This document shows, in pieces, positions 17,785 through 26,633 of a stretch of DNA of 64,000 nt. The notes below the pieces were generated by a model that had not been told where the DNA came from, did not search any database, and saw only the letters and a program-made list of their open reading frames with translations. The stretch lies in the NCBI GenBank assembly GCA_050949725.1, contig JBMNGH010000007.1, forward strand, positions 4,997 to 68,996. The letters are read 5' to 3'. Position 1 is the stretch's first letter. Each line of letters begins with the position of its first letter. This stretch comes from JBMNGH01 sp050949725. Its GTDB lineage: Bacteria > Bacillota > Thermosediminibacteria > Thermosediminibacterales > Tepidanaerobacteraceae. The position numbers and the translations under genes are program-made.

Positions 17785-19422
17785 TTGTCATTGGATACAG
17801 TATTCACTTTAATCGGTGGGCTAGGCCTTTTTATCTATGGAATGAGGCTCATGGGAGAGGGACTTGAAAAAGCTGCCGGCGACAAGCTCAAAAATCTGTT
17901 GGAACTCCTTACCAGAAATAGGTTCCTCGGTGTAACTGTCGGTATGCTTGTAACTGCAATCATACAAAGCAGCAGTGCTACAACCGTAATGGTAGTCGGC
18001 CTTGTAAATGCCGGCCTCATGAACCTCAATCAGGCCATCGGCATAATAATGGGAGCAAATATCGGTACTACCATGACCGCGCAGCTCATAGCATTTAAAC
18101 TCACAGATTTAGCTCTCCCAGCAATAGGTATTGGAACAGCCGTCTTTATGTTCAGCAAACAAAAAACCCAAAAATTTATAGGGGAAATAATACTCGGATT
18201 CGGGCTATTGTTTTTCGGGATGCAGACAATGGAAATTGCTTTAAAGCCCCTTGCGAAAATGCCCGAATTTGTAAATTTCCTTGCTAGCTTTTCAAAGACA
18301 CCTGTATTAGGCGTATTGGCGGGATTTTTAACGACAGGCATTATTCAGAGCAGTAGTGCAACAATAGGAATTTTGCAGGCGCTGGCAGGACAAGGGATAG
18401 TGGATATTTCAATAGCACTGCCCATATTATTCGGCGATAATATTGGAACATGTGTCACAGCACTTCTCTCAAGTATAGGCACAAACATAACAGCAAGAAG
18501 AGCTGCTCTGCTTCATCTGATAATTAAAGTCATTGGTACTGTTATTTTTCTGTTTTTAATTCCTGTTTTAAAAACAGTAGTTTTAACAACCTCTCCTGAC
18601 CCAATAAGACAAATAGCCAATGCTCATACCATTTTTAACGTCACTAACACTATAATCCTGCTCCCCTTCTCTTTTGTGTTAATAAAACTGGTCACTCGTC
18701 TGATGCCAGGCGAACCAGTAATTGTTGAGAGAGGCTTAAAATTTATTGATGACAGACTGCTCAAAACCCCTTCAGTGGCTTTCTTACAGGTCAATAAAGA
18801 GATAGCCAGAATGGGGCGACTTTCATTGGAAACCGTGAGAGATACAGTAAACATATTTCTGAACTACAATGAGCAAAAAGACAAGCTGGCCCGCGAAAAA
18901 GAGACTGTAATAAATGAACTCGCCCGTGACATAACCAGATTTCTCGCACTCCTTTCTAGGACACGTTTATCTTCGAATGAAGCAAGTTTTCTTACAAAAA
19001 TGATAAATGCTGTCAATGATATGGAAAGGGTTGGAGACCATGCCATGAATATCTTGGAACTGGCAGAAGACAAACATGAGAAAAAACTTCCCTTTAGCAA
19101 GGAAGCTCTATCAGAATTAGTTCAGATATCCTCAAAGGTTCAGGAAAACTTTTCCTTGTCTGTTGAAGCCTTTTCTGAGAACGATAGAGACAAATCAACA
19201 GCAATAATCATAAATGAAGAAGAAATTGACAATATGGAAAAAAACCTCCGTGCAAATCATATAAAAAGACTAAATGAAGGTACATGTTATCCTAGTTCCG
19301 GTTTGTTGTTCCTCGACGTGTTGAATAATCTAGAGCGTATAGGTGACCATGCTTTTAATTTGGCTTCATATATTCTCGATATTGATAAAAATTATAAGGA
19401 TTTGACATTTATAAAAAAATAG
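17785..19422 (+). CDS. Na/Pi cotransporter family protein with PhoU-like tail
   Basis: A 545-residue membrane protein. The transport domain (residues about 1-310) carries the two inverted NptA repeats, each with the QSSSAT signature (QSSSATTVMVVGL near 64 and QSSSATIGILQAL near 187). Residues about 340-540 form a PhoU-like helical regulatory domain (MINAVNDMERVGDHAMN and LDVLNNLERIGDHAFN). It starts at a TTG with GAGGAGAGG upstream. Predicted to couple sodium to phosphate movement. No phosphate-regulon neighbour is visible. Confidence 0.93.
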   Translation: MSLDTVFTLIGGLGLFIYGMRLMGEGLEKAAGDKLKNLLELLTRNRFLGVTVGMLVTAIIQSSSATTVMVVGLVNAGLMNLNQAIGIIMGANIGTTMTAQLIAFKLTDLALPAIGIGTAVFMFSKQKTQKFIGEIILGFGLLFFGMQTMEIALKPLAKMPEFVNFLASFSKTPVLGVLAGFLTTGIIQSSSATIGILQALAGQGIVDISIALPILFGDNIGTCVTALLSSIGTNITARRAALLHLIIKVIGTVIFLFLIPVLKTVVLTTSPDPIRQIANAHTIFNVTNTIILLPFSFVLIKLVTRLMPGEPVIVERGLKFIDDRLLKTPSVAFLQVNKEIARMGRLSLETVRDTVNIFLNYNEQKDKLAREKETVINELARDITRFLALLSRTRLSSNEASFLTKMINAVNDMERVGDHAMNILELAEDKHEKKLPFSKEALSELVQISSKVQENFSLSVEAFSENDRDKSTAIIINEEEIDNMEKNLRANHIKRLNEGTCYPSSGLLFLDVLNNLERIGDHAFNLASYILDIDKNYKDLTFIKK

Positions 19423-19500
19423 CTAAACTTGTTATCTGTGTAACCTGAAACATAATATTCTAACATAATATGCCCCTTTTTCGGTTAATTTATAAAAAAT

Positions 19501-19567
19501 AAGAACCCCACCCAACACGCAATCAAAGATTGCTGTTGAGTCCCGGGAACCTTGTTGTTTCACAATA
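19501..19567 (+). repeat. Dispersed palindromic repeat, locus B
   Basis: Single unit: AAGAACCCCACCCAACACGC, palindrome core CAATCAAAGATTG, then TCCCGGGAACCTTGTTGTTT and CACAATAAG. It lies between the Na/Pi cotransporter and the SASP gene. Confidence 0.9.
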
Positions 19568-19610
19568 AGATTGCCAGTAAAAATTAAAAATACGGAAAGG
19601 GGGATTACAT

Positions 19611-19838
19611 TTGGCATCCGGGCAAAGCGGCAAAAAACATGTGGTTGAAGGTATTCACAGAGAGATGGACAATTTTAAATACGAGGTAGCAAGCGAGCTA
19701 AATATCCCTGTTTACCAAGGCTCTGAGGATTACTGGGGAAATATATCCTCAAGGGACTGCGGTGCCGTCGGAGGCAATATGGTGAGAAAAATGATACAAA
19801 TGGCAGAAACTCAGATAGGTCAAAAGCAAAAGCTTTAA
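19611..19838 (+). CDS. Alpha/beta-type small acid-soluble spore protein
   Basis: A 75-residue DNA-binding spore protein that coats and protects the chromosome in the spore core and is later digested by the GPR protease. Family signatures are KYEVASELNIP (GPR-cleavage region, near residue 23), SRDCGAVGGNMVRKMI and the C-terminal AETQI. The start is a TTG preceded by AAAGGGGG. A terminator follows. The protein is direct evidence that the organism forms endospores. A frameshifted relative lies at 28.0-28.15 kb. Confidence 0.95.
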   Translation: MASGQSGKKHVVEGIHREMDNFKYEVASELNIPVYQGSEDYWGNISSRDCGAVGGNMVRKMIQMAETQIGQKQKL

Positions 19839-19871
19839 ACTGAAACATTATAAACCAAAAAACGTAAATGT

Positions 19872-19919
19872 AACCGCCACAAGGTCAAACCATGAAACCA
19901 AGTGGCGGTTTAATTTTTA
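19872..19919. terminator. Bidirectional terminator between SASP and pucR-like gene
   Basis: Stem ACCGCCAC / GTGGCGGT around a 23-base loop, followed on the plus strand by TTAATTTTTAA. It lies between convergent genes and can serve both. Confidence 0.7.
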
Positions 19920-19927
19920 ACTATTAA

Positions 19928-21550
19928 CTATGCTTCTTTGAGTTTTTCGAGTGTAAATATTATCTCATACATTAATCTATAGGGATTTAAAAGCGGATCA
20001 TGGCCCAGCAAACTTGTAATTTTGTTTTTTCTATAAAAAATTGTATTCTTGTGTAAGTATAATTCATCAGATACGGCCTGCATATTTCCGTTATGTTCAA
20101 TCAATTTTTCAAGTGTTTGCAGCAATGATGATTTAGTTTGTAAATCATATTCTTTCAATCTTTCCAAAGCCTGATCTACAATTTTTTTAGTTGACTCTCT
20201 GTTCGCAAGTTGGTCTAAAAGAGTATAAACACCTAAATCGGAATAAAAGATACAATTACCTCTTCCAAATATTTTCCTGCCCAATTTAATTGCTTTTATT
20301 GCTTCTTTATAACCTTTGGATATGTCCTGTATTTTGCCGAAATAATTGCAGATACCTATGGAGATAAACAGCTGGTTGTCTTTCGCGTATTTAATAATCC
20401 TATCACCCAGTTTTTTTGCACGTTTATATAGGTTTTTTTCATCTTCCTTCCCCTCTAGCAAAACAATTATTAAATCACTTCTTAGTCCCACCAGATTTTT
20501 TGAATTGTCGTTTAAAATGATTTCCTCGATTTTTGGTAATATGAAATTTTTTGCATATAGCATACTGCCTTCTGCCTTGTTTTGTTTGTTTAGATCATTG
20601 AAATTATCAATATTACATATTAAAAGTAAATGCTTGTTTGTTAAATCCCAACCAAAACTTTTAGCTCTTGTGTGTGCAACCGTTTCATTGCTAAAATTCC
20701 ATGTCATCAGGTCTGCTATAAAATCCCTTTTTAGGGTATCCTTCATATCTTCAAAGCGTTTCTTTTTTGTAAACATAAGCCCTATTGCTATAATGGCCTG
20801 TCCGATTGTCAATAATATTTTTTCATCTTTGTCAATCATATCCAAAATTACTAAGTAACCATAGTATTGACTTGTCAATATGATCGGGTATATCAAAACT
20901 TTTTTTTGAGATACCCACAGAGGGGATGGGTTACGGAAATCAACGATATTTCTTTTTACTATTTGTTTTATTTCAGGAATTTCCTCACTCTTAACCTTGT
21001 GTTTTGATATGCAAATATTATCACTATCAAACAATGCTAACCTTTTTTTTATGATTGAACCTAATGTTGAAAGTAAATCATGTACATCTTTATCTGCTAA
21101 AATAACATCATACAATTGCTTTTGTACATTTGATGCAAATAACAATTTCTCCTTTTCGATTTTTAATATTTCGTCCATTAATGGAGTTATAATGTCAACA
21201 TATGCCATATCAGAGGGAACCAAGATTAACGGTAAATTTAAGTTATTAGCGAGAGATATGACTTCTTCAGACACCTGTTTTAACCAAAATCCCAATGAGC
21301 ATATAACCAGGCCGGAACAGGAGCGTTGTGCCAAAATCCTTATAATATTTAACTGTTTATCGATATCATCGGCAATAGAGTAAAAGGATGTTATGAATAA
21401 TTCACCACCTCTAATCCAATTGGCTACTTCAGAGGATGTGGCCTCCAAAACAGAGACGGAAGATATTTGTTTGTCAAGCCCTCCATGACCGGCTATTACT
21501 ACCCCCTTTTTTAAGCCGCCTATTTCTATAGCTTTTCTTACAGATATCAT
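19928..21550 (-). CDS. PucR-family transcriptional regulator (copy 1)
   Basis: A 540-residue regulator. Residues about 5-125 are the PucR N-terminal domain (GLKKGVVIAGHGGLD, GGELFITSFYS), the middle is a divergent GGDEF-like/CdaR region (RSDLIIVLLEG), and residues about 480-535 are the PucR C-terminal helix-turn-helix (LYLHKNTIFYRKNKITSLLG). PucR proteins usually control purine, ureide or amino-acid catabolism in response to a metabolite. It sits at the end of a minus-strand block containing pepD, a nitroreductase, a racemase, an NCS1 permease and DUF917, which are its likely targets. Its paralogue lies at 33.2 kb. Confidence 0.92.
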   Translation of the reverse strand: MISVRKAIEIGGLKKGVVIAGHGGLDKQISSVSVLEATSSEVANWIRGGELFITSFYSIADDIDKQLNIIRILAQRSCSGLVICSLGFWLKQVSEEVISLANNLNLPLILVPSDMAYVDIITPLMDEILKIEKEKLLFASNVQKQLYDVILADKDVHDLLSTLGSIIKKRLALFDSDNICISKHKVKSEEIPEIKQIVKRNIVDFRNPSPLWVSQKKVLIYPIILTSQYYGYLVILDMIDKDEKILLTIGQAIIAIGLMFTKKKRFEDMKDTLKRDFIADLMTWNFSNETVAHTRAKSFGWDLTNKHLLLICNIDNFNDLNKQNKAEGSMLYAKNFILPKIEEIILNDNSKNLVGLRSDLIIVLLEGKEDEKNLYKRAKKLGDRIIKYAKDNQLFISIGICNYFGKIQDISKGYKEAIKAIKLGRKIFGRGNCIFYSDLGVYTLLDQLANRESTKKIVDQALERLKEYDLQTKSSLLQTLEKLIEHNGNMQAVSDELYLHKNTIFYRKNKITSLLGHDPLLNPYRLMYEIIFTLEKLKEA

Positions 21551-21619
21551 AATTAGCTCCTTTTTTTAAATTTATTAAAAAACAAATTTTTTGGCATCTT
21601 GGGCTTCATAATAGCAAAT

Positions 21620-21648
21620 AAGGGTAACCTTAATTGTTACCCTTTTAT
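21620..21648. terminator. Terminator-like hairpin downstream of pepD
   Basis: Perfect nine-base arms AAGGGTAAC and GTTACCCTT around a seven-base loop, with a T-rich flank on both strands. It lies between the pepD stop and the start of the PucR gene, so it probably separates the two transcripts. Confidence 0.6.
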
Positions 21649-21734
21649 ATATTTCGGCATGCTATCAATAAATAATGTTACATATTTTATTTAAAACTAT
21701 CAATATAACTAATTGGCAGGTAAACCATATTTTT

Positions 21735-23186
21735 CTATTTTAGTTCTGCTAAAACATGTAGCAATAACTCCCATGAGCGATTTACAGAATTAAAATCTAA
21801 AGTCTCGTCCGGCGAGTGGACATTATAAATATTTGGACCAAAGGATATTATATCGATTTCTTGTATATTGTTTTTAAAAAATCCGCACTCAAGCCCCGCA
21901 TGCACTGCCGTTATCTGTGGCTCTGCGTTATATAGTTTTGTGTAAGTATTCACAAACAATTCCCGAATATTAGATTTGGGATCGTAATCCCATTCAGGAT
22001 ATTCGGAGTCCGACAATGTGTCAGCCTGAACGCGTTTTGCTATAAGTTCCATTTTGTTTAAAATATTATATTTTAGGCTTCTCTTTGAGCTCCTGATATT
22101 GCTTACAAATGTGACAGTGTTCTCAACAGTGTTCACAACACCTAAATTAGTAGAGCTTTCAACTAGGCCCTTTATATCCATGCTCATCGTTTGAACACCA
22201 TTAGGTATTGTCATTAACACAAATATTAAATCGTCCAAGCTTTTATTTGAAAACACTTTTTTCGGCATATCTATTTCATTTATACTTATATTGACTTTTT
22301 CATCTGATGACATAAATTCGTTTTTAATTATTTGGTTCCATGATTCAACTTTACTTTTTAATTTGCCAAAGTCTTGGTTATCTATTAGTATTACCGACTC
22401 GGTTTTGCTCGGTATTATATTCATCTTGATTCCGCCATTGATTTCAGATAAACTGAAATTAATCGTGCTCTGAAGTTCATGCAAAAAGCGACCCATCAGT
22501 ATATTTGAGTTGCCTCTCCCTTTATCTATTTCCAAGCCTGAATGGCCTCCTTTAAGGCCGCTGATCGTAACTCTATATGGGACAAACTCTTTGGGAACGT
22601 CCTCCCAAACGATATCGAGTGAGATTACATGTCTTATTCCACCGGCACAGCTGGCAACAAACACTCCTTCATCTTCAACATCTAAGTTTATCATGGTTTT
22701 ACCCGTAATGTTAGTCATGTCAAGTTGGGCAGCCCCTTGAAGACCTTCTTCTTCATTGGCCGTGAAGATAACTTCTAATGGCGGGTGTGATATTTCTTTT
22801 GATTCCAGTATGGCTAAACTGATTGCCATTCCGATACCGTTATCTGCCCCAAGTGTTGTCCCGTTAGCCTTTATAGTATTTCCATCTATTACTAAGTCAA
22901 TTGGATCCTTGTCAAAATCATGGGTTGAAGTGTCTGTTTTTGTACATACCATATCCATGTGGCTCTGCAGAATTACAGTAGGTGATTTTTCGTACCCTGA
23001 TGTCCCAGGTTTTTTTATTATTACGTTATAGGCATCATCTTGTATAAATGTAAAGCCGTTTTGTTTTGCAAAGTCTACAAGGTATTTGCTTATCTTTTCT
23101 TCTTTGCCTGAGCATCTGGGGATCTGGCATATTTCTTCAAAAAACTTGAACACAGATTTTGGCTCAATATTATCTAATTTCCCCAT
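21735..23186 (-). CDS. pepD: Aminoacyl-histidine dipeptidase (PepD, M20C)
   Basis: A 483-residue zinc dipeptidase that hydrolyses Xaa-His and other dipeptides in the cytoplasm. Metal-site motifs are QSHMDMVC (near residue 79), GTTLGADNGIG (near 113), the catalytic pair in TANEEEGLQGA (near 145), VEDEG (near 172) and the C-terminal histidine in NIYNVHSPDETLD (near 457). The ATG at 23186 is chosen because an upstream in-frame GTG forms part of the GAGGTGA ribosome site. It lies 3' of a nitroreductase-led block and may give amino acids for fermentation. Confidence 0.95.
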   Translation of the reverse strand: MGKLDNIEPKSVFKFFEEICQIPRCSGKEEKISKYLVDFAKQNGFTFIQDDAYNVIIKKPGTSGYEKSPTVILQSHMDMVCTKTDTSTHDFDKDPIDLVIDGNTIKANGTTLGADNGIGMAISLAILESKEISHPPLEVIFTANEEEGLQGAAQLDMTNITGKTMINLDVEDEGVFVASCAGGIRHVISLDIVWEDVPKEFVPYRVTISGLKGGHSGLEIDKGRGNSNILMGRFLHELQSTINFSLSEINGGIKMNIIPSKTESVILIDNQDFGKLKSKVESWNQIIKNEFMSSDEKVNISINEIDMPKKVFSNKSLDDLIFVLMTIPNGVQTMSMDIKGLVESSTNLGVVNTVENTVTFVSNIRSSKRSLKYNILNKMELIAKRVQADTLSDSEYPEWDYDPKSNIRELFVNTYTKLYNAEPQITAVHAGLECGFFKNNIQEIDIISFGPNIYNVHSPDETLDFNSVNRSWELLLHVLAELK

Positions 23187-23256
23187 TTTTTTCACCTCAA
23201 TGTTAACATTTACATAATTAAATTATAACACACAAAAGTCTCTTTGCATCGGCCAT

Positions 23257-23547
23257 TTACTGCTCATCACAATTTTTTAGAATTTCTATTAGTTCAAAAG
23301 TCACTTCGTCCAACATGGAAATAAACTTTTCTTCATCAGTCATTACCGATAACTTTTCATTTGCAATTTTTTCTGCAACCCTGTTTACTTCCTCATCGTC
23401 AAACAGATTGTATTTTTTGAGCAGAGCCATAAACTTTTCTATGGAATCTACAAGCCTGAAAGGGCCATACATCTTAGGTTCGTTTATACAGCCTTTTGCA
23501 CTCGAAACAACATATGCCATATAATCCAGTATGTCTCGCTTATTCAT
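23257..23547 (-). CDS. Small conserved helical protein (possibly DUF6092)
   Basis: A 96-residue acidic protein rich in helices (NKRDILDYMAYVVSSAKGC, EKFMALLKKYNLFDDEEVNR). The N-terminal YMAYVVSSAKG...EPKMYGPFRLVDS pattern resembles small proteins grouped as DUF6092, but that assignment is from memory. Its ATG overlaps the nitroreductase stop by four bases (ATGA), so the two are translationally coupled; GGGGGG precedes it. A 121-bp copy of its 5' end lies at 28251-28371. Function is unknown; a helper of the nitroreductase is plausible. Confidence 0.7.
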   Translation of the reverse strand: MNKRDILDYMAYVVSSAKGCINEPKMYGPFRLVDSIEKFMALLKKYNLFDDEEVNRVAEKIANEKLSVMTDEEKFISMLDEVTFELIEILKNCDEQ

Positions 23548-24071
23548 TTTTGCTCCCCCCATCGATTGATAAATGTGACTTCTTCTACAGGCCTCCTGGG
23601 AGGTGTTGAAGGTCTTTGGTCAGAATAACCAAGGCTTATTATCAAATCTACGGAAATTTCATCCGGTAGATCTAGTATTCTCTTAACCGCCTCTTTATTG
23701 TATGATTTTACCGTGCAAGTGGCTATTCCTTTTTCAGTAGCCATGAGCAGTATGTTCTGCGCTGCCATGGATACGTCTATTATGCTCAGCTCATCCCTGC
23801 CAAAAGCCCCTCCCCTTTCATAGGCCTTTTTACGGTCACTGCAAATCACTATCAGGTTCGGCGGGCCGCCTAGCAAACCTGGAGAAAATGCTTTGATTTG
23901 ATTGCATATCTTTTCATCATCTACAATTATAAAATACCAGGGCTGTATATTGCTCCCGGTTGGTGCATAGATGCCTGCTTCGATCAGTTCTTTAATCGTT
24001 TCTGTCGGCACTTTCTTTTTATCATATTTTCTGATACTTCTTCTTCTCTTTATTGTGTCCAAAATGCTCAT
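23544..24071 (-). CDS. Nitroreductase-family protein (copy 1)
   Basis: A 175-residue flavin-dependent oxidoreductase. The N-terminal FMN-phosphate-binding RRRSIRKYDKKKVP (near residue 9) and GIYAPTGSNIQPWYFIIV (near 33) are characteristic, as is the later GIATCTVKSYN and SLGYSDQRP. It lacks a ferredoxin domain. The gene is coupled to the following small helical protein. A second nitroreductase lies at 43.3 kb. Substrates of this broad family include nitro compounds, quinones and unsaturated or iodinated rings, so the reaction here is open. Confidence 0.9.
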   Translation of the reverse strand: MSILDTIKRRRSIRKYDKKKVPTETIKELIEAGIYAPTGSNIQPWYFIIVDDEKICNQIKAFSPGLLGGPPNLIVICSDRKKAYERGGAFGRDELSIIDVSMAAQNILLMATEKGIATCTVKSYNKEAVKRILDLPDEISVDLIISLGYSDQRPSTPPRRPVEEVTFINRWGEQK

Positions 24072-24112
24072 AAAATCTCCCTACCTCTTGTTTATTGTTT
24101 GAATAATTAATT

Positions 24113-24155
24113 GCTGTCAAAAGAAATACGCTCTATGCGTATTTCTTTTGACAGC
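24113..24155. repeat. Perfect 19-bp inverted repeat (hairpin)
   Basis: Arms of 19 bases (GCTGTCAAAAGAAATACGC and its exact complement) enclose a five-base loop. No T tract follows on either strand. It lies between the racemase stop and the nitroreductase start on the same strand, where it may separate or stabilise parts of the mRNA. Confidence 0.85.
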
Positions 24156-24173
24156 CGGGTATTTAACGTGAGT

Positions 24174-24905
24174 TTAAACTCGGCTCCAGATGTTTCGGTC
24201 TTTGTCACGTGGTGGGATATACGCTCTTTTGCTCTGAGATATGTTTAGCTTTATCAGTGATTCAAGGTACCTTATAGATACAGCAGCAGGATATAATACC
24301 GGAACTGAGTAGCCTTTTTCCTCTAGCTCTTGTGATAAAAGTTCGTCTACTCCTATCATGCCCGTACACCCAAGAATAATTGCTTGTGCACCGTCACGCT
24401 CTATTGCTTCAATAGATTTGTCAAGCAGGGCTTTGAGCAGTTTGTCTATATCAGATAGTTCTAATACGGGAATATCAACGGATTTCACTGATGCCAATTT
24501 TCCACTTAAGCCAACTTGTCTTCCAACTTTTTCTATCAATGGCACTACTCCGTCGACAACTGTAACTACCGAAAATCTATGTGTCATATCAGCCGCATAT
24601 AGCATTGATGCCCTGCAGGGGCCGACTACGGGGATATCTAGTTTCTCTCTTGCTGCCTCTACTGCCGGATCTCCCATACAGCTAATAAATACCCCATCAT
24701 ATCCTTCAGCCTGTGCTTTTTCTGCAAGTTTGAGAATACCGGGTGCTGCTAATGCTTCATCATATTCCCCTTCAATTGATGCTGTGCCGTATTCTATTCT
24801 CTCAGCATCGATTTGCACATCTTCAGAAATAAATTTCTTTATTTCTTCTTTTGTATCATTTTCAAATTCCTTTGTGGTTATAGGGCAAATGACTTTGATT
24901 TTCAT
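24174..24905 (-). CDS. Aspartate/glutamate/hydantoin racemase family protein
   Basis: A 243-residue cofactor-independent racemase-type protein. The two catalytic cysteines expected for the family are in FISCMGDP (near residue 75) and ILGCTGM (near 186); N-terminal VICPITTKEFEN and central VVGPCRASMLYA (with an additional Cys) fit the hydantoin racemase branch. Its ribosome site is GGAGGGAG. It lies 29 bp after the NCS1 permease gene, so the two are co-transcribed. Inference: it racemises an imported cyclic amide or amino-acid derivative before further breakdown. A maleate isomerase-like role is an alternative. Confidence 0.85.
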   Translation of the reverse strand: MKIKVICPITTKEFENDTKEEIKKFISEDVQIDAERIEYGTASIEGEYDEALAAPGILKLAEKAQAEGYDGVFISCMGDPAVEAAREKLDIPVVGPCRASMLYAADMTHRFSVVTVVDGVVPLIEKVGRQVGLSGKLASVKSVDIPVLELSDIDKLLKALLDKSIEAIERDGAQAIILGCTGMIGVDELLSQELEEKGYSVPVLYPAAVSIRYLESLIKLNISQSKRAYIPPRDKDRNIWSRV

Positions 24906-24934
24906 TTGTACTCCCTCCTTTACTTCCCCGTTTT

Positions 24935-26251
24935 TTACTTGAAATCAGCTTCTATATTTACATCTTTAACTGTTTGGCCAAACATATTTATGTTCATTGC
25001 TTTAAAGATATATACTAGCACTAGATAGAGCACAAAACCCGCTACAAGTGAATTAATGCACTGAATTCCCCATTTTACTGAAAAGCCGATTATTGACGCA
25101 ATGATCCAGGCAATAAAAGCCGGCCTTGAAATGTCTCCATATTCGGTGTCCTTATCAAAACTGTATTTACTTTTGTTGATGACAAAATAATCCGCTATTA
25201 TTATACCTGCTACTGGAGGTACCCCAACTCCCAATATGGTCAGCCAATTGACGAAATAATCCGCAAGGCCGAAAACACCAGCGATGGTAGCTATTATACC
25301 GCATACCAATACTATTTTTGATTTTTTCACTTTGACTACATTTGAAAATGCCAGCGATGAGGAATACAAATTGTTGTCATTGGTTGTCCACTGTGCAGCG
25401 ATGAGGACAATGAGCGCTGGTATGCCTAGACCTAATTGTATCATTGCAGCAGGTAAATCTCCCGTTCCTGTCGTCAAGCATGTTAGATATCCCGCTACGA
25501 TTACAAATGAGTGCGCTATCATATATCCTATAGCTGTTGCTATCAAGGATTGACCTGCATTCTTTGAGTATCTTGTGATATCTGCCTGGATTGCACCTCC
25601 AACTGCAAAGGCTCCTACTATGAGAACAGCAGCTGCACCGTAACTCATAGTACCTTCAGGCCGTAACGCAAAAAGAGCATCCCAGCCTCCGGTGAGGTTT
25701 ACAGCTTTTATTATACCCATAAGTGATGTTATCAATATTGCAGGTGCTGCAATATTGCTTATTATGCTGAGCCCTCTGTATCCAATATATGCCGACGTCA
25801 TCATCAAGAGGCCGCCCCATAAGCTTGCAAACTTTACTGATGTGATAAATCCTCCGTTTGGAAACATGGTGTTTATCGTCATGCCGAAGAACCCAACTTG
25901 ATAGGCATACCATCCTACCAATGTGACTGCTATAATCACGGAAATTACCATTGAGCCCTTTCTGCCAAAAGAATGCCTCGCCAGCATTGCCGTGCTTACA
26001 CCTTCTCTGGCACCGGCTACACCAACCAGACCACCATAAACTGTTAAAATTGCATTACCTATCAATGAGGCTATTATTGCTTCCCTTAGGTTGAGACCTG
26101 CTGCTAAAGCAGCTCCTGTAAATAGGCCGGCCATTGAAATACAAAATCCTATTGCAACTAAAGATACGTTAAATATACTCTTTCGACCCGATGCCGGTAC
26201 TCGTGAAAGCGCATAGTCATTTTGGGCAGCAAGATTAGTATTGTTATCCAT
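24935..26251 (-). CDS. NCS1-family permease, CodB-like (copy 1)
   Basis: A 438-residue membrane transporter with about twelve transmembrane segments. The N-terminal FNVSLVAIGFCISMAGLFTG, the GGLVGVAGAREGVST loop and the QWTTNDNNLYSSSLAFSN segment match the cytosine-permease branch of nucleobase:cation symporter-1. NCS1 proteins carry nucleobases, hydantoins, allantoin or related rings. It heads the transcript that continues into the racemase. Its closest visible relative is the permease at 34.9 kb. The cyclic substrate is unknown. Confidence 0.92.
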   Translation of the reverse strand: MDNNTNLAAQNDYALSRVPASGRKSIFNVSLVAIGFCISMAGLFTGAALAAGLNLREAIIASLIGNAILTVYGGLVGVAGAREGVSTAMLARHSFGRKGSMVISVIIAVTLVGWYAYQVGFFGMTINTMFPNGGFITSVKFASLWGGLLMMTSAYIGYRGLSIISNIAAPAILITSLMGIIKAVNLTGGWDALFALRPEGTMSYGAAAVLIVGAFAVGGAIQADITRYSKNAGQSLIATAIGYMIAHSFVIVAGYLTCLTTGTGDLPAAMIQLGLGIPALIVLIAAQWTTNDNNLYSSSLAFSNVVKVKKSKIVLVCGIIATIAGVFGLADYFVNWLTILGVGVPPVAGIIIADYFVINKSKYSFDKDTEYGDISRPAFIAWIIASIIGFSVKWGIQCINSLVAGFVLYLVLVYIFKAMNINMFGQTVKDVNIEADFK

Positions 26252-26633
26252 GTTTTATCCCCCTCAATTCATTTTCGAGTCATCTCATGGGTTGATTAGG
26301 ATTAATCGGTGGTTTGTAACTAAATTTTATTGATTGATATTACTCTTTAAGTACTCTTTGAGTTTAGCCTCTCAGTAAATCAATATGTTAAGATACCAAT
26401 TAGATTTAAGTAAATATATTGCCGAAGTGTTCCTTAAAGAATAAATAATCCAGGAAATTATCCTTTACAAGCCAAAAATGCTTGTATTGAAAGTTGTGTA
26501 TTTTTATATAATGTGGTAATCTAATAAGGATTATGTCTCTTGGTATTTTAATAATACCCTTGAAAGGTAAGTTCTTTTGAACTTACCTTTTTTTTCACCA
26601 AGGGCATTTTGTTATATCTGTAACCCCAATTTT
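26252..26633. other. Intergenic region with terminator-like hairpin at 26563-26592
   Basis: The hairpin has 12-base arms AAAGGTAAGTTC and GAACTTACCTTT with a four-to-six-base loop; a T run follows on the plus strand (CCTTTTTTTTC). On the minus strand it comes just after DUF917 and probably ends that transcript. The rest (26252-26560) is AT-rich and should hold the permease promoter, but I cannot pick a convincing -35/-10 pair. Confidence 0.6.
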
